DNA from: Lachnoclostridium sp. UBA7215
Lineage (GTDB): Bacteria > Bacillota > Clostridia > Lachnospirales > Lachnospiraceae
NCBI GenBank assembly: GCA_002490465.1
Contig: DKUB01000068.1
Coordinates: 1 to 41,190 of the forward strand
Direction of reading: 5' to 3'
Length of the DNA stretch: 41,190 nucleotides
Both the position numbers and the translations under genes were made by a program. Numbering within the stretch: the stretch's first letter is position 1; every line of letters begins with the position of its first letter. Positions 8,231 through 17,357 of the stretch are shown here, in pieces. Under the pieces are notes generated by a model. That model was not told the origin of the DNA. It ran no database searches and saw only the letters and a program-made list of their open reading frames with translations.

Positions 8231-10036
8231 ATGAATACCAAAGGGAAAAAGGGCGTTCGTCGCCTGCTTCCGTTCTTATTAGCGCTGACAGCAGTTCCGC
8301 TTATTTGTATTATACATAAATATGACAGCGGGATACAGGGATACGACTGGGCGTCTGCAGATGGAACTGTATATGATTTCTTTCTTTATTATAAATCAAA
8401 AGTATTGCTGGTGTTAGGTGTGCTTTTATGCTGTCTTATGGCATCGCGGAAATTCATGGACATACAAAAAGTACTCTCTGATAAAAAAACGTGGTTTTCA
8501 CTTTCAGGAGCGGGACTGTTTTTGATATGCTCTTTTCTTTCTGTCTTTGCTTCTGTTTCTGTGTCGGATGCTTTTTGGGGAGGATATGAACAGTGGGAAG
8601 GATTTGCTGTATTATTTGTATATATCATCCTGTTCCTGTTTGGTTATGCCTCATTCAATGAGGAGGGGGATTTCAGAATTACCTATGCTTTTTTGACAGG
8701 AGGTGCACTGGTTGTAGGGCTTTTAGGTGCCTTTCAGGCATTTGGTTTTGATTTCGTAAAAACAAAAGGAATGTATACCATTCTGACCGGTATGGAGGCC
8801 GCCACGAAGGGGATGGAGTTTGAACTCAGTTTTGCAGAGGGTATGGCTTATTCGACTCTTTATAATCCCAATTATGTAGGAAGTTACGCGGCATTATTGC
8901 TGCCGGTGCTTGTCGGAGTCTGTGTATTTGCCGGGAAGATCTGGGTGCAGGCAGCTGCAGCCATTGCTGCTGCTGCACTGGTTATTGCACTGGTGGCCTC
9001 ATCATCCTTTACGGGTGTAGTGGGAATCGGTGTTTCCGTTTTTGTTTTGCTGATTTTTCTTATTCCGGCGTGGAAGCGGCATGTGCGGACCGGCTGGATT
9101 GTTCTTGGTGGACTGGTTCTTGCTGTTGTCGTTATTGGCGTGTGGAGACCCGGTCCGGTACAGTCGGTGTATGATCGTCTGACAAGTTCCAGCCAGGCGA
9201 TGGCGGGACATGCGATAGAGGGGATGGGATTAAAGGACAATACGTTAACCATTGCGGCGGCCAGTGGAAAAAAAGTTAAGATGGGAATCGGATATGAAGG
9301 CGTGTTCCGATATCAGTTTGCTGATGAAAATTTTGCCCCGGCATCTTATCAGGAGCTTAACGATGCTTATAATACAGTAGAAATCAGTTTAACTGAAACA
9401 GAGAAGATAAGTGCCTCCACATTGGATCCGGCGGAAGCTGGAGAGGGCGTGCAGATGTTTCGGATTATGGACGGACAAAACCAGTACCTGTTTATATTAT
9501 ATGACGGGGCTGTTCAATATTATAATGTATTTGGCCGTTTGGCGAAGCTTCAGGAAGTAGAGCATGTTGGGTTTGAGGACAATATGCAGTTTGCTACCGG
9601 GCGTGGATATATATGGTCGAGGACATTTCCGCTGCTTCCCAAACATATATTGCTCGGGTGTGGTGCAGACAACTTTATATATGAATTTCCCAATCATGAT
9701 TATGTCGGGAAACAAAATTATGGTTTTCAGACTCAGCTAATAACAAAGCCGCACAATATGTATCTGCAGATATGGGTGCAGGATGGCCTGATAGCGCTGC
9801 TCGGCCTGCTGGCTGTTGTGGCAGCGTATGTGGTAGATGTGTTTAGGACTTACTTTTTCCGGGAGAGAAAAGGATATTTGGCCGGGATGGGTATCTGTAC
9901 ATTTTTGGGAATTGTCGGGTATCTGGTTGCTGGAATAGCAAATGATTCCACTCTCACCGTGGCACCTGTGTTTTGGGGGCTTTTGGGGCTGGGTTTTGCG
10001 TTAAACCGCAATTGGCGGTTGAAAAATGCGAAATAG
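8231..10036 (+). CDS. O-antigen ligase/polymerase-like integral membrane protein
   Basis: A 601-residue protein with roughly a dozen hydrophobic segments, interrupted by a soluble loop of about 170 residues in the second half. After that loop come the Wzy_C/WaaL hallmarks: an Arg-rich element with RGYIWSRTFPLLPKHILLG, then CGADNF, and THNMYLQIW-like motif KPHNMYLQIWVQDGLIALL. Such proteins join lipid-linked glycans to acceptors or polymerise them at the outer face of the membrane. In a Gram-positive the product would be a surface polysaccharide or glycoprotein. The start is the ATG at 8231 behind ACAGGTGG; an in-frame GTG at 8219 overlaps that site. No glycan-synthesis genes are nearby; the next gene, 63 bp downstream, is the SCIFF precursor. 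Confidence 0.75.
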   Translation: MNTKGKKGVRRLLPFLLALTAVPLICIIHKYDSGIQGYDWASADGTVYDFFLYYKSKVLLVLGVLLCCLMASRKFMDIQKVLSDKKTWFSLSGAGLFLICSFLSVFASVSVSDAFWGGYEQWEGFAVLFVYIILFLFGYASFNEEGDFRITYAFLTGGALVVGLLGAFQAFGFDFVKTKGMYTILTGMEAATKGMEFELSFAEGMAYSTLYNPNYVGSYAALLLPVLVGVCVFAGKIWVQAAAAIAAAALVIALVASSSFTGVVGIGVSVFVLLIFLIPAWKRHVRTGWIVLGGLVLAVVVIGVWRPGPVQSVYDRLTSSSQAMAGHAIEGMGLKDNTLTIAAASGKKVKMGIGYEGVFRYQFADENFAPASYQELNDAYNTVEISLTETEKISASTLDPAEAGEGVQMFRIMDGQNQYLFILYDGAVQYYNVFGRLAKLQEVEHVGFEDNMQFATGRGYIWSRTFPLLPKHILLGCGADNFIYEFPNHDYVGKQNYGFQTQLITKPHNMYLQIWVQDGLIALLGLLAVVAAYVVDVFRTYFFRERKGYLAGMGICTFLGIVGYLVAGIANDSTLTVAPVFWGLLGLGFALNRNWRLKNAK

Positions 10037-10099
10037 TGTGATAGAATGTTAAATGTATTATTTAAAGCAGAATAGTGTATATGCATATGGAGGTAAACA

Positions 10100-10240
10100 A
10101 TGAAAAGAATAAAAACCCTGACGACAAAAAATCTCAAAGAAACAGTGAAAAAGGGTGGATGCGGTGAGTGCCAGACATCCTGTCAGTCTGCTTGCAAGAC
10201 TTCCTGTACCGTTGGAAATCAGAGCTGCGAGAACAAATAA
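10100..10240 (+). CDS. scfA: SCIFF ranthipeptide precursor (six cysteines in forty-five residues)
   Basis: A 46-residue peptide opening MKRIKTLTTKNLKETV, with six cysteines at 21, 24, 28, 32, 36 and 43, mostly in small-residue/Thr-Ser contexts (GGC, GEC, TSC, SAC, TSC, QSC). This is the SCIFF pattern conserved across Clostridia. The leader is rich in Lys and Thr, and the core carries Cys-to-Thr thioether sites in characterised members. The start follows GGAGGTAAACA. The maturase is the next gene, 158 bp downstream. Mature ranthipeptides have been linked to quorum sensing and cell-surface physiology in some clostridia, but the role here is unknown. The gene is shorter than typical ORF-calling cutoffs. 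Confidence 0.95.
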   Translation: MKRIKTLTTKNLKETVKKGGCGECQTSCQSACKTSCTVGNQSCENK

Positions 10241-10265
10241 CACAGAGATTTAAGAGATTGCGTAT

Positions 10266-10335
10266 ATGAAACGGAATGAATAAGAGGCTATGGAGGGCTG
10301 ATTGGAACAGATGTCCAATTTAGTCCTCGTTTCAT
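10266..10335 (+). promoter_or_regulatory. Strong stem-loop between scfA and its maturase gene
   Basis: ATGAAACG (10266-10273) pairs with CGTTTCAT (10328-10335). Nested inside, GAGGGCT (10293-10299) pairs with AGTCCTC (10322-10328) with one mismatch, and ATTGGA (10301-10306) pairs with TCCAAT (10314-10319) around a 7-base loop. No U-tract follows. It may protect the abundant precursor mRNA or attenuate transcription, giving more precursor than enzyme. Confidence 0.5.
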
Positions 10336-10398
10336 GTCAGGGCATAATTTTAAAGGAGCGGATTTGCTAAGGGTGAATCTGTGCCATAGGAGAGAACG

Positions 10399-11793
10399 AT
10401 GTTACATAAGTTTAAAAATAATGGATATAATATTCTTTTAGATGTGAATAGCGGTTCTGTGCATGTTGTAGATGATGTTGTGTATGATGTTGTCAGCATG
10501 CTGGATGAAGAGGACAATTCCCGGTATGGTCAGGATAATTTTGAGCGTATTGCAGCTGCAGTGCTCCCGAACTATGCCGGAGATGTTACGGAAGAGGATT
10601 TGCAGGAAATTTTTACGGAATTAAAGGAATTAGAAGAAAACGGTACTCTTTTTACAGAGGATATATATAAAGATGGAACAATTGATTTCAAAAAGCGCCA
10701 GACCGTAGTCAAGGCATTATGCCTTCATGTTGCCCATGACTGCAATCTGGCATGCCGTTATTGTTTTGCAGGAGAAGGGGAATATAAGGGTGACCGCTCT
10801 CTTATGAGCGTAGAGGTAGGAAAAAAGGCGCTGGATTTTCTTGTGGAAAATTCCGGTAACCGGAAAAATCTTGAAGTGGATTTTTTTGGCGGCGAGCCCC
10901 TTTTGAATTTTGATGTGGTTAAACAGCTGGTTGCATATGGCCGTGAGATAGAAAAGAAAAAAGATAAACATTTCCGCTTTACGCTGACAACAAATGGTGT
11001 GCTTTTAAATGATGAAGTAATTGATTTTGCCAATCGGGAAATGGATAATATAGTATTAAGCATTGACGGCAGGCAGGAGATACATGATAAAATGCGTCCG
11101 TTTAAGAATGGTGCGGGCAGTTATGAAAAAATTCTCCCCAAATTTAAAAAAGTAGCAGAGTCAAGAAAACAGACGAAATATTATGTAAGAGGTACTTTTA
11201 CTCATGAAAATCTGGATTTCGTAAAGGATGTACTGAGCCTTGCGGACGAGGGATTTGAGCAGATATCCATAGAACCGGTTGTGGCGGGGCCTGAAGAGCC
11301 GTACGCTATCCGGGAAGAAGACATTCCCGCTATTTGTGAGGGGTATGATGAACTGGCAAAAGAAATGTTGAAACGGAAAAAAGAGGGCCGGGGATTTAAC
11401 TTCTTTCATTACATGATTGATTTGAGCGGGGGGCCTTGTGTTTATAAGCGTCTTTCCGGCTGTGGTTCCGGAACAGAATATCTGGCAGTTACTCCATGGG
11501 GAGATCTCTATCCGTGTCATCAGTTTGTTGGGGAAGAGGAATTTTGTCTGGGAAATGTAGAGGAGGGCATTGTTAAGCCGGAAATCTGCGATACATTTAA
11601 AAACTGTAATGTGTATGCGAAAAAGGAGTGCCGCAGCTGTTTTGCCAAATTTTATTGCAGCGGCGGATGCGCAGCAAATGCGTATCATTGTCATGCAGAT
11701 ATCAATGAGCCATATGAAATCGGCTGTGAATTGCAGCGGAAAAGAGTGGAGTGTGCCCTGATGCTTCAGGCGGCCTATGCGCAGGAGGAGTGA
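10399..11793 (+). CDS. scfB: SCIFF radical SAM maturase (thioether-forming)
   Basis: A 464-residue radical SAM/SPASM enzyme that installs thioether crosslinks in the SCIFF precursor using AdoMet and iron-sulfur clusters. The N-terminal ~90 residues match the small precursor-recognition domain of such maturases. The radical SAM cluster site is Cys115, Cys119 and Cys122 (CNLACRYC). A Gly-rich AdoMet segment is seen at DFFGGEPLLN. The SPASM region has many cysteines, including GCGSG, YPCHQF, CNVYAKKECRSC, CSGGCAANAYHC and a final Cys in IGCELQ, enough for two auxiliary clusters. The length matches the family (about 450-470). The start is the ATG at 10399 behind AGGAGAGAACG. It lies directly downstream of its substrate gene. 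Confidence 0.95.
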   Translation: MLHKFKNNGYNILLDVNSGSVHVVDDVVYDVVSMLDEEDNSRYGQDNFERIAAAVLPNYAGDVTEEDLQEIFTELKELEENGTLFTEDIYKDGTIDFKKRQTVVKALCLHVAHDCNLACRYCFAGEGEYKGDRSLMSVEVGKKALDFLVENSGNRKNLEVDFFGGEPLLNFDVVKQLVAYGREIEKKKDKHFRFTLTTNGVLLNDEVIDFANREMDNIVLSIDGRQEIHDKMRPFKNGAGSYEKILPKFKKVAESRKQTKYYVRGTFTHENLDFVKDVLSLADEGFEQISIEPVVAGPEEPYAIREEDIPAICEGYDELAKEMLKRKKEGRGFNFFHYMIDLSGGPCVYKRLSGCGSGTEYLAVTPWGDLYPCHQFVGEEEFCLGNVEEGIVKPEICDTFKNCNVYAKKECRSCFAKFYCSGGCAANAYHCHADINEPYEIGCELQRKRVECALMLQAAYAQEE

Positions 11794-11842
11794 TTTGCTG
11801 AGAAAAATTTCAAAGTAATTTGCTCTTTTTATAAAAAAAGGT

Positions 11843-11870
11843 TTGAATTATTTGTAAATGCGTTTATAAT
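11843..11870 (+). promoter_or_regulatory. Sigma-A-like promoter of the mbl-flagellar operon
   Basis: TTGAAT (11843-11848) and TATAAT (11865-11870) are separated by 16 bp, 62 bp before the GTG start of mbl. No sigma-D element was recognised here. No clear terminator follows scfB, so read-through is possible. Confidence 0.5.
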
Positions 11871-11932
11871 AGGATTAGGTACGTATAATTTTGGGTATTC
11901 TGTACAGGAGATAGTGAAAGGAGATTCATATC

Positions 11933-12925
11933 GTGGCTTTTGATATTGGAATAGATTTGGGAACTGCCAGTATACTGGTTTATATAAAGGGAAAAGGTGT
12001 TGTACTCAAGGAGCCAAGTGTAGTGGCGTTTGACCGCGATACCAATCGGATTAAAGCAATTGGTGAGGAAGCACGTCTGATGTTAGGGCGTACTCCGGGA
12101 AATATCGTGGCGGTCCGGCCGCTTCGCCAGGGCGTGATTTCTGACTATACAGTGACAGAAAAGATGTTAAAATATTTCATACAGAAAGCAGTGGGAAAAC
12201 AGAGATTCCGCAAGCCGTTGATTAGTATCTGTGTGCCGAGCCAGGTTACAGAGGTAGAGAGGAAAGCCGTAGAAGATGCTGCATTCCAGGCCGGGGCCCG
12301 GGATGTGAAAATAATTGAGGAACCTATTGCAGCGGCGATTGGGGCTGGTATTGATATTGCCCGTCCCTGTGGCAATATGATTGTTGATATCGGGGGCGGT
12401 ACTTCAGATATCGCTGTTATTTCTCTCGGCGGAACTGTCGTGAGTACATCGATAAAAATTGCGGGAGATGATTTTGATGATGCCATTGTCCGTTATATGC
12501 GGAAAAAGCATAATCTGTTAATTGGAGAGCGGACTGCAGAGGATATAAAAATTCGTATTGGTTCAGCGTATCCACGGCCGGAAAGTGTGTCTGTGGATGT
12601 GCGCGGGCGTAATCTTGTAAGCGGTCTGCCAAAGACAGTAACGGTTACGTCAGAGGAAACTGAAGAGGCATTAAAGGATACGACAGCACAGATTGTAGAG
12701 GCGGTACACAGTGTATTGGAGAAAACACCGCCGGAACTTGCTGCTGATATTGCAGACCGCGGTATTGTGTTGACTGGAGGAGGAAGCCTTTTATATGGTT
12801 TGGAGGAATTAATTGAATCCAAGACAGGCATAACAACCATGACAGCAGAAGAACCGATGACAGCGGTGGCAATTGGAACTGGAAAATATGTAGAATTTCT
12901 TAGCGGTGCAGGAACGGAAGATTAA
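11933..12925 (+). CDS. mbl: MreB/Mbl-type bacterial actin
   Basis: A 330-residue actin homologue that forms membrane-associated filaments guiding cell-wall synthesis. The actin-fold nucleotide motifs are present: phosphate 1 (DIGIDLGTASILVY), connect 1 (EEPIAAAIGAG), phosphate 2 (VDIGGGTSDIAV) and the adenosine motif (GIVLTGGGSLLYGLEEL). The length is typical. The gene starts with a GTG at 11933 behind AAAGGAGATTCATATC. It is followed by two flagellar rod genes, the same order as mbl-flhO-flhP in Bacillus subtilis, which is why I call it Mbl rather than MreB. Confidence 0.88.
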   Translation: MAFDIGIDLGTASILVYIKGKGVVLKEPSVVAFDRDTNRIKAIGEEARLMLGRTPGNIVAVRPLRQGVISDYTVTEKMLKYFIQKAVGKQRFRKPLISICVPSQVTEVERKAVEDAAFQAGARDVKIIEEPIAAAIGAGIDIARPCGNMIVDIGGGTSDIAVISLGGTVVSTSIKIAGDDFDDAIVRYMRKKHNLLIGERTAEDIKIRIGSAYPRPESVSVDVRGRNLVSGLPKTVTVTSEETEEALKDTTAQIVEAVHSVLEKTPPELAADIADRGIVLTGGGSLLYGLEELIESKTGITTMTAEEPMTAVAIGTGKYVEFLSGAGTED

Positions 12926-12943
12926 ACATAAAGGAGGAACATC

Positions 12944-13723
12944 ATGCTGAGAGGTCTTTACACTGCTTGGACAGGGATGGTCAATGAGCAGAAACGCTTG
13001 GATGTAATATCCAATAATATGGCAAATGCAGACAGTGTCGGCTACAAGGATGAGCGTGTGACCAGTCAGGCTTTTGACCAGGTACTTAGCATTAAAATCC
13101 GGGATGGTTCCCAGGCATATCACAACGAAGCAATCGGGCACTTAAGCCTGGGCGTTAAAATCGGTGAAGTTTACACGGATTATTCGCAGGGCTCGCTCAG
13201 ACAGACACATGGCACCTATGACATGGCTCTGAGCGGAAGAGGTTTTTTCACTGTGAATGTGGTGGATAAGGCGGGGAACACACATACCTGTTATACGAGA
13301 AACGGGCAGTTTACGTTGACAAAAGACGGTCTGCTGGTTGACTCGGAAGGAAATGCCGTGCAGGGAGAAGGCGGTGATATTGTTATTGATCCATCGTCAA
13401 GAAGTGTTTCCATTTCCCGTACAGGACAGATTTTTGCAGACGGGCAGTTAATTGACACATTAAAAATCACAGATTTTGAAGATTACGATTATTTGTCTAA
13501 ATATGGCGATACTATGTATGAAGCACTATCCGGTGCAGCGGAAAGAGATGCTTCAGCAGAAATTTTACAGGGATATACAGAGCAGTCAAACGTTCAGGTT
13601 GTGAAAGAAATGGTCGATATGATTACTGTAACGAGAGCTTATGAGGCAAATCAAAAAGTAATCCGCTCCTATGACAGTATGCTTGACCGTGCGGTAAATC
13701 AGGTTGGCAGATTGGGTTCATAA
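12944..13723 (+). CDS. flhO: Flagellar hook-basal body protein, FlgF/FlhO-like rod component
   Basis: A 259-residue axial flagellar protein. It has the N-terminal rod-protein signature (MLRGLYTAWTGMVNEQKRLDVISNNMANADSVGYK), a central domain (ALSGRGFFTVN and CYTRNGQFTLTKDGLLV) and the C-terminal heptad-like end shared by FlgE/F/G (VKEMVDMITVTRAYEANQKV). The two end helices form the D0 domain. It starts 18 bp after mbl, behind AAAGGAGGAAC, so the two are co-transcribed. It is shorter than FlgG next door and corresponds to B. subtilis FlhO. Confidence 0.9.
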   Translation: MLRGLYTAWTGMVNEQKRLDVISNNMANADSVGYKDERVTSQAFDQVLSIKIRDGSQAYHNEAIGHLSLGVKIGEVYTDYSQGSLRQTHGTYDMALSGRGFFTVNVVDKAGNTHTCYTRNGQFTLTKDGLLVDSEGNAVQGEGGDIVIDPSSRSVSISRTGQIFADGQLIDTLKITDFEDYDYLSKYGDTMYEALSGAAERDASAEILQGYTEQSNVQVVKEMVDMITVTRAYEANQKVIRSYDSMLDRAVNQVGRLGS

Positions 13724-13784
13724 CAGGGAACGGATGATATTTTGACACTGGATCGGTGACATAGTGAAATGGAGGGAAAAACAT

Positions 13785-14594
13785 ATGATGCGTTCGCTTT
13801 GGACAGCGGCAAGCGGTATGATTGGCCAGCAGAGCAATCTGGATGTCATTGCCAATAACCTGTCTAACATAAATACAACGGGCTACAAAACGCAGGCAGC
13901 CAATTTTAAATCTTTGATTTATCAGACAATGCAGACAAAAACTACAACGACAACCGGTGATCCCAAACCAATTGGCGCCCAGGTGGGACTTGGTGTAAGG
14001 GTGGCATCCATATCTTCTGATTTTACCCAGGGACCGGTTAATACATCAAACGGTGCTTTTGACTATGCCATTGAGGGTGAGGGATTTTTCACCGTGAGGC
14101 TGGATGACGGAAGCACGGCTTATACAAGGAATGGACACTTTGTGATGGCAGTCACAGGAAATGGACTGGCGCTGACAGACAGCAGCGGACATCCGGTTCT
14201 TGACACAACAGGAAATCCGATTACCATTCAGGGGAACTACCGCACAGACCAGATTAGCATTGACCAGTTGGGCCGTGTAATGGCCAAAGATGCGAACAAC
14301 AATGCACAGCCTCTTGGCGTGCAGATTGGCCTCGCTTATTTTCCAAATGCATCCGGTCTGGAGAAAGTGTCAGATTCAAATTATAAGGAGACGGCTGCGT
14401 CCGGGGCTCCGACTGTTTATACAGCAAATGATTTGAACTCCAAAATCGTATCCGGCTACTTAGAGGCATCGAATGTTCAGGCAGCAGATGAGATGGTCAA
14501 TATGATTATTGCCCAGCGTGCGTATGAAATGAACTCAAAGGCGATTATTGCCTCTGACGAGATGCTTCAGCAGGCGAATAATCTTCGCTCATAA
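13785..14594 (+). CDS. flgG: Flagellar distal rod protein FlgG (FlhP-like)
   Basis: A 269-residue rod protein with the same end signatures: N-terminal SLWTAASGMIGQQSNLDVIANNL plus NTTGYKTQ, central EGEGFFTVRLDDGSTAYTRN, and C-terminal ASNVQAADEMVNMIIAQRAY. The internal ATYTRNGHF-type segment and the IQRAYE-like ending are standard for FlgG. The start is one of two tandem ATGs at 13785/13788, placed 9-12 bases after GGAGGG; an upstream in-frame start at 13764 overlaps that site and is rejected. It forms part of the rod that crosses the envelope. It sits between the FlgF-like gene and the rod-binding gene. Confidence 0.92.
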   Translation: MMRSLWTAASGMIGQQSNLDVIANNLSNINTTGYKTQAANFKSLIYQTMQTKTTTTTGDPKPIGAQVGLGVRVASISSDFTQGPVNTSNGAFDYAIEGEGFFTVRLDDGSTAYTRNGHFVMAVTGNGLALTDSSGHPVLDTTGNPITIQGNYRTDQISIDQLGRVMAKDANNNAQPLGVQIGLAYFPNASGLEKVSDSNYKETAASGAPTVYTANDLNSKIVSGYLEASNVQAADEMVNMIIAQRAYEMNSKAIIASDEMLQQANNLRS

Positions 14595-14616
14595 TAGATA
14601 GAAACGGGGTGATTTC

Positions 14617-14976
14617 ATGTCGATTTCCGTAGATAATACATATATTACACGTTATGCAGCAGATGCAACAGATGCAGCGGCATCTAAGCTGACCAATACA
14701 TTGGAGAGTGTTGCGACGGATGAGGATACATTAGAGGCATGCCGGCAGTTTGAATCCTATATGATTGAGCAGATGTTTAAGAACATGCGCGAGGCGACGA
14801 AAGTGCTCACAGAGGATGAAGAGGAAGAGAGCGGCAGTGAGTATCTGGATATGTTTTCAGATAACTATTATCAGGCGATTGCGGAAAATATGGTTAATTC
14901 CGGACAGGGGCTCGGTATTGCAGAGCAACTGTATCATTCGATAAAGCTGCAGCAGGGTGGTACCATTGAGGAATGA
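14617..14976 (+). CDS. Flagellar rod-binding protein (FlgJ N-terminal-domain type)
   Basis: A 119-residue protein matching the rod-binding domain of FlgJ: ACRQFESYMIEQMFKNMREA near the middle, then SEYLDMFSDNYYQAIAENMV and the GLGIAEQLY ending. It lacks the C-terminal muramidase domain found in proteobacterial FlgJ, as is usual in Firmicutes, so it would act as a rod cap or scaffold and leave wall cutting to another enzyme. The gene starts 22 bp after flgG and is the last gene before a strong terminator. Confidence 0.85.
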   Translation: MSISVDNTYITRYAADATDAAASKLTNTLESVATDEDTLEACRQFESYMIEQMFKNMREATKVLTEDEEEESGSEYLDMFSDNYYQAIAENMVNSGQGLGIAEQLYHSIKLQQGGTIEE

Positions 14977-15006
14977 ATTAAGAGAGTAAAGATAACGTGA
15001 AACAAG

Positions 15007-15039
15007 GACCGATTTGTGTAATCATAAATCGGTCTTTTG
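15007..15039 (+). terminator. Intrinsic terminator of the mbl-flagellar operon
   Basis: GACCGATTT (15007-15015) pairs perfectly with AAATCGGTC (15026-15034), followed by TTTTG. It also rules out the long upstream extension of the recD2 reading frame. Confidence 0.85.
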
Positions 15040-15059
15040 TATCGGAAATGAGTGGTGTT

Positions 15060-17306
15060 ATGGAAGAGCGGAAAGGGTATGTATCACACATTGTATTCCG
15101 CAATACAGAAAATGGATATACTGTATTTGAACTTGAGAACACAGAGGGAGATACCGAAACTTGTGTAGGGAATTTTCCATTTATCAATGAGGGAGAGTAT
15201 GTCTGTGTTAAAGGGCAGATGGTATATCATCCGGTTTACATGGAACAGCTGAAAGTAGAGTCCTTTGAGGTGCAGGATCCGGACAATAAAATAGCAATGC
15301 TCCGCTATCTGGCATCGGGTGCAATTGCCGGAATCCGGGGCGGCCTTGCCAAACGGATTGTTGATAAATTTGGGGACAGAACTTTTGAAATAATGGAGAA
15401 AGAGCCGGAGCGGCTGTCAGAAGTAAAGGGTATCAGTGAAAAGAAGGCAGTTGCGATTGCAGCCCAGTTTGAGGAAAAGCGGGGAATGAGGAGTGCAATG
15501 CTCTTTTTGCAGAAATACGGGATATCGAATCAGCTTGCGGTCAAAATATATCAGGCATATGGCGCCGCGCTGTATGATATTGTAAAGCAGAATCCATATA
15601 AACTGGCAGAGGATATCCGTGGTGTAGGATTTAAAATTGCAGATGATATTGCCAGACAGAGTGGTTTTGACTTAAATTCAGAAGAGAGAATCCGTGCGGG
15701 TATTCTGTATGTGTTAAGTATGGGAAGCCAGGAGGGATACGTGTATATGCCGGAGGAACTGCTTGCTAAGGAAGCTGTTTTCCGGTTGGAGGTTTCTTTG
15801 GAACTTTTCCGGAATGTTCTTCAGAATATGGCATTGGAAAAAGCGGTTATCGTAACGGAGGAGCGGTTTGTATATCTGCCTGTTTTGTACTATGCAGAGC
15901 TGAATTGTGCACGCATGCTCCTTGACCTCAATGTTTTGTTTGGAAGGCCGGGGGAGAGTGATGATGCCGTTATTCGGGAGCTGGAAAAGAGAGAGGGACT
16001 TCAGTTAGACGAAGGGCAGAGAATAGCTGTCAGAGAGGCGATGAATACCGGGCTGCTCATAATAACAGGAGGGCCTGGAACGGGAAAGACAACAACGATA
16101 AATATGATTATACATACACTTCGTGAGGAGGGATTGTCTATTCTTCTTGCAGCGCCAACAGGGAGGGCGGCAAAGAGGATGACAGAGGCGACCGGATGTG
16201 AGGCTCAGACGATACACCGCCTTCTCGAGTATAGTGGGGCAGCTCCCGGCGGGGATACTTCGGCGGGAAATAGTATCGGTGATAAAAATCAGGAGGGGAC
16301 ATTTGGGCGGAATGAGTGGAATCCCCTTGAGACAGATGTACTGATTATCGATGAAATGTCTATGGTGGATATATATTTGTTTCACAGTCTGTTAAAGGCG
16401 GTAGCCGTCGGAACAAGGCTTGTCCTTGTGGGGGATGTAAATCAGCTGCCAAGCGTAGGTCCGGGGAATGTTCTGCGGGATATTATTGATTCCCATTGTT
16501 TCCATATGGTAAAACTTATGCGTATTTTCCGACAGGCAGCGGAGAGTGATATTATTCTCAATGCTCATAGAATTAACGCCGGGGAAGAAATACCTTTAGA
16601 TAACAAGAGCAGGGATTTTTTCTGTTTGAAGCGGGATGACAGCCACGGTGTCCTGGAAGTCATGCTGTGGCTAGTCAGGGATAAAATGCCCCAATATACG
16701 GATTGCACTCCCTTTGATGTACAGGTATTGACGCCGATGAAAAAGGGAGAGCTCGGTGTTTACCGATGCAATGAGGTGCTGCAGCGGTATCTCAATCCGG
16801 AAAGCCCCCAGAAAAATCAAATGGAGAGTCATGGCGTTCTCTTCCGCGAGGGGGATAAAGTAATGCAGATGAAAAATAATTACCAAATTAAGTGGGAGAT
16901 GCGCGGGAAAAACGGTATGCGTTTAGAGGAGGGAACCGGTGTATTTAATGGGGATTGTGGAATAATAACGGACATTGATTCTTTTAATAAGGAAATTACC
17001 GTGCGGTTTGAGGATGAAAAGTATGTAACATATCCAACAGGAAACATGGATGAGCTTGAATTGGCGTATGCGATTACCATCCATAAATCCCAGGGGAGTG
17101 AATATCCGGCAGTGGTGCTTCCGATTCTATCCGGGCCGCGCCCCCTGATGAACCGCAATATTTTGTATACTGCAGTGACGCGGGGAAAACAGTGTGTCAC
17201 TATAGTGGGGAGCCGTGAGGCTGTCCAGAATATGGTTCAGAATAAATATGAGCAGACCCGGTATTCCTCTCTCGCACAGAGAATATCAGAAATGGAAAAA
17301 AAATAG
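15060..17306 (+). CDS. recD2: RecD2-type ATP-dependent DNA helicase
   Basis: A ~748-residue superfamily 1B helicase of the RecD2 type, the RecBCD-independent form common in Firmicutes. The N-terminal third has an OB-like start (GYVSHIVFRNTENGYTVFEL) and helix-hairpin-helix repeats (SEVKGISEKKAVAI, KYGISNQLAVKIY, DIRGVGFKIADDIA). The motor follows: Walker A GGPGTGKTTT, the APTGRAAKRM motif, Walker B LIIDEMSMVD, GDVNQLPSVGPG, and the C-terminal AYAITIHKSQGSEY. The frame is open upstream to 14997 but crosses the terminator, so the start is ATG 15060 or ATG 15048; neither has a strong ribosome binding site. It likely assists replication-fork and recombination repair. Confidence 0.92.
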   Translation: MEERKGYVSHIVFRNTENGYTVFELENTEGDTETCVGNFPFINEGEYVCVKGQMVYHPVYMEQLKVESFEVQDPDNKIAMLRYLASGAIAGIRGGLAKRIVDKFGDRTFEIMEKEPERLSEVKGISEKKAVAIAAQFEEKRGMRSAMLFLQKYGISNQLAVKIYQAYGAALYDIVKQNPYKLAEDIRGVGFKIADDIARQSGFDLNSEERIRAGILYVLSMGSQEGYVYMPEELLAKEAVFRLEVSLELFRNVLQNMALEKAVIVTEERFVYLPVLYYAELNCARMLLDLNVLFGRPGESDDAVIRELEKREGLQLDEGQRIAVREAMNTGLLIITGGPGTGKTTTINMIIHTLREEGLSILLAAPTGRAAKRMTEATGCEAQTIHRLLEYSGAAPGGDTSAGNSIGDKNQEGTFGRNEWNPLETDVLIIDEMSMVDIYLFHSLLKAVAVGTRLVLVGDVNQLPSVGPGNVLRDIIDSHCFHMVKLMRIFRQAAESDIILNAHRINAGEEIPLDNKSRDFFCLKRDDSHGVLEVMLWLVRDKMPQYTDCTPFDVQVLTPMKKGELGVYRCNEVLQRYLNPESPQKNQMESHGVLFREGDKVMQMKNNYQIKWEMRGKNGMRLEEGTGVFNGDCGIITDIDSFNKEITVRFEDEKYVTYPTGNMDELELAYAITIHKSQGSEYPAVVLPILSGPRPLMNRNILYTAVTRGKQCVTIVGSREAVQNMVQNKYEQTRYSSLAQRISEMEKK

Positions 17307-17357
17307 GGTGCAAAATTTGTTATTCTTTGTTATTATATATGATAGGGGGGAGAATTA

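Noticed and set aside
14997..15059. N-terminal extension of RecD2
   Set aside because: It crosses a strong intrinsic terminator and has no ribosome binding site.
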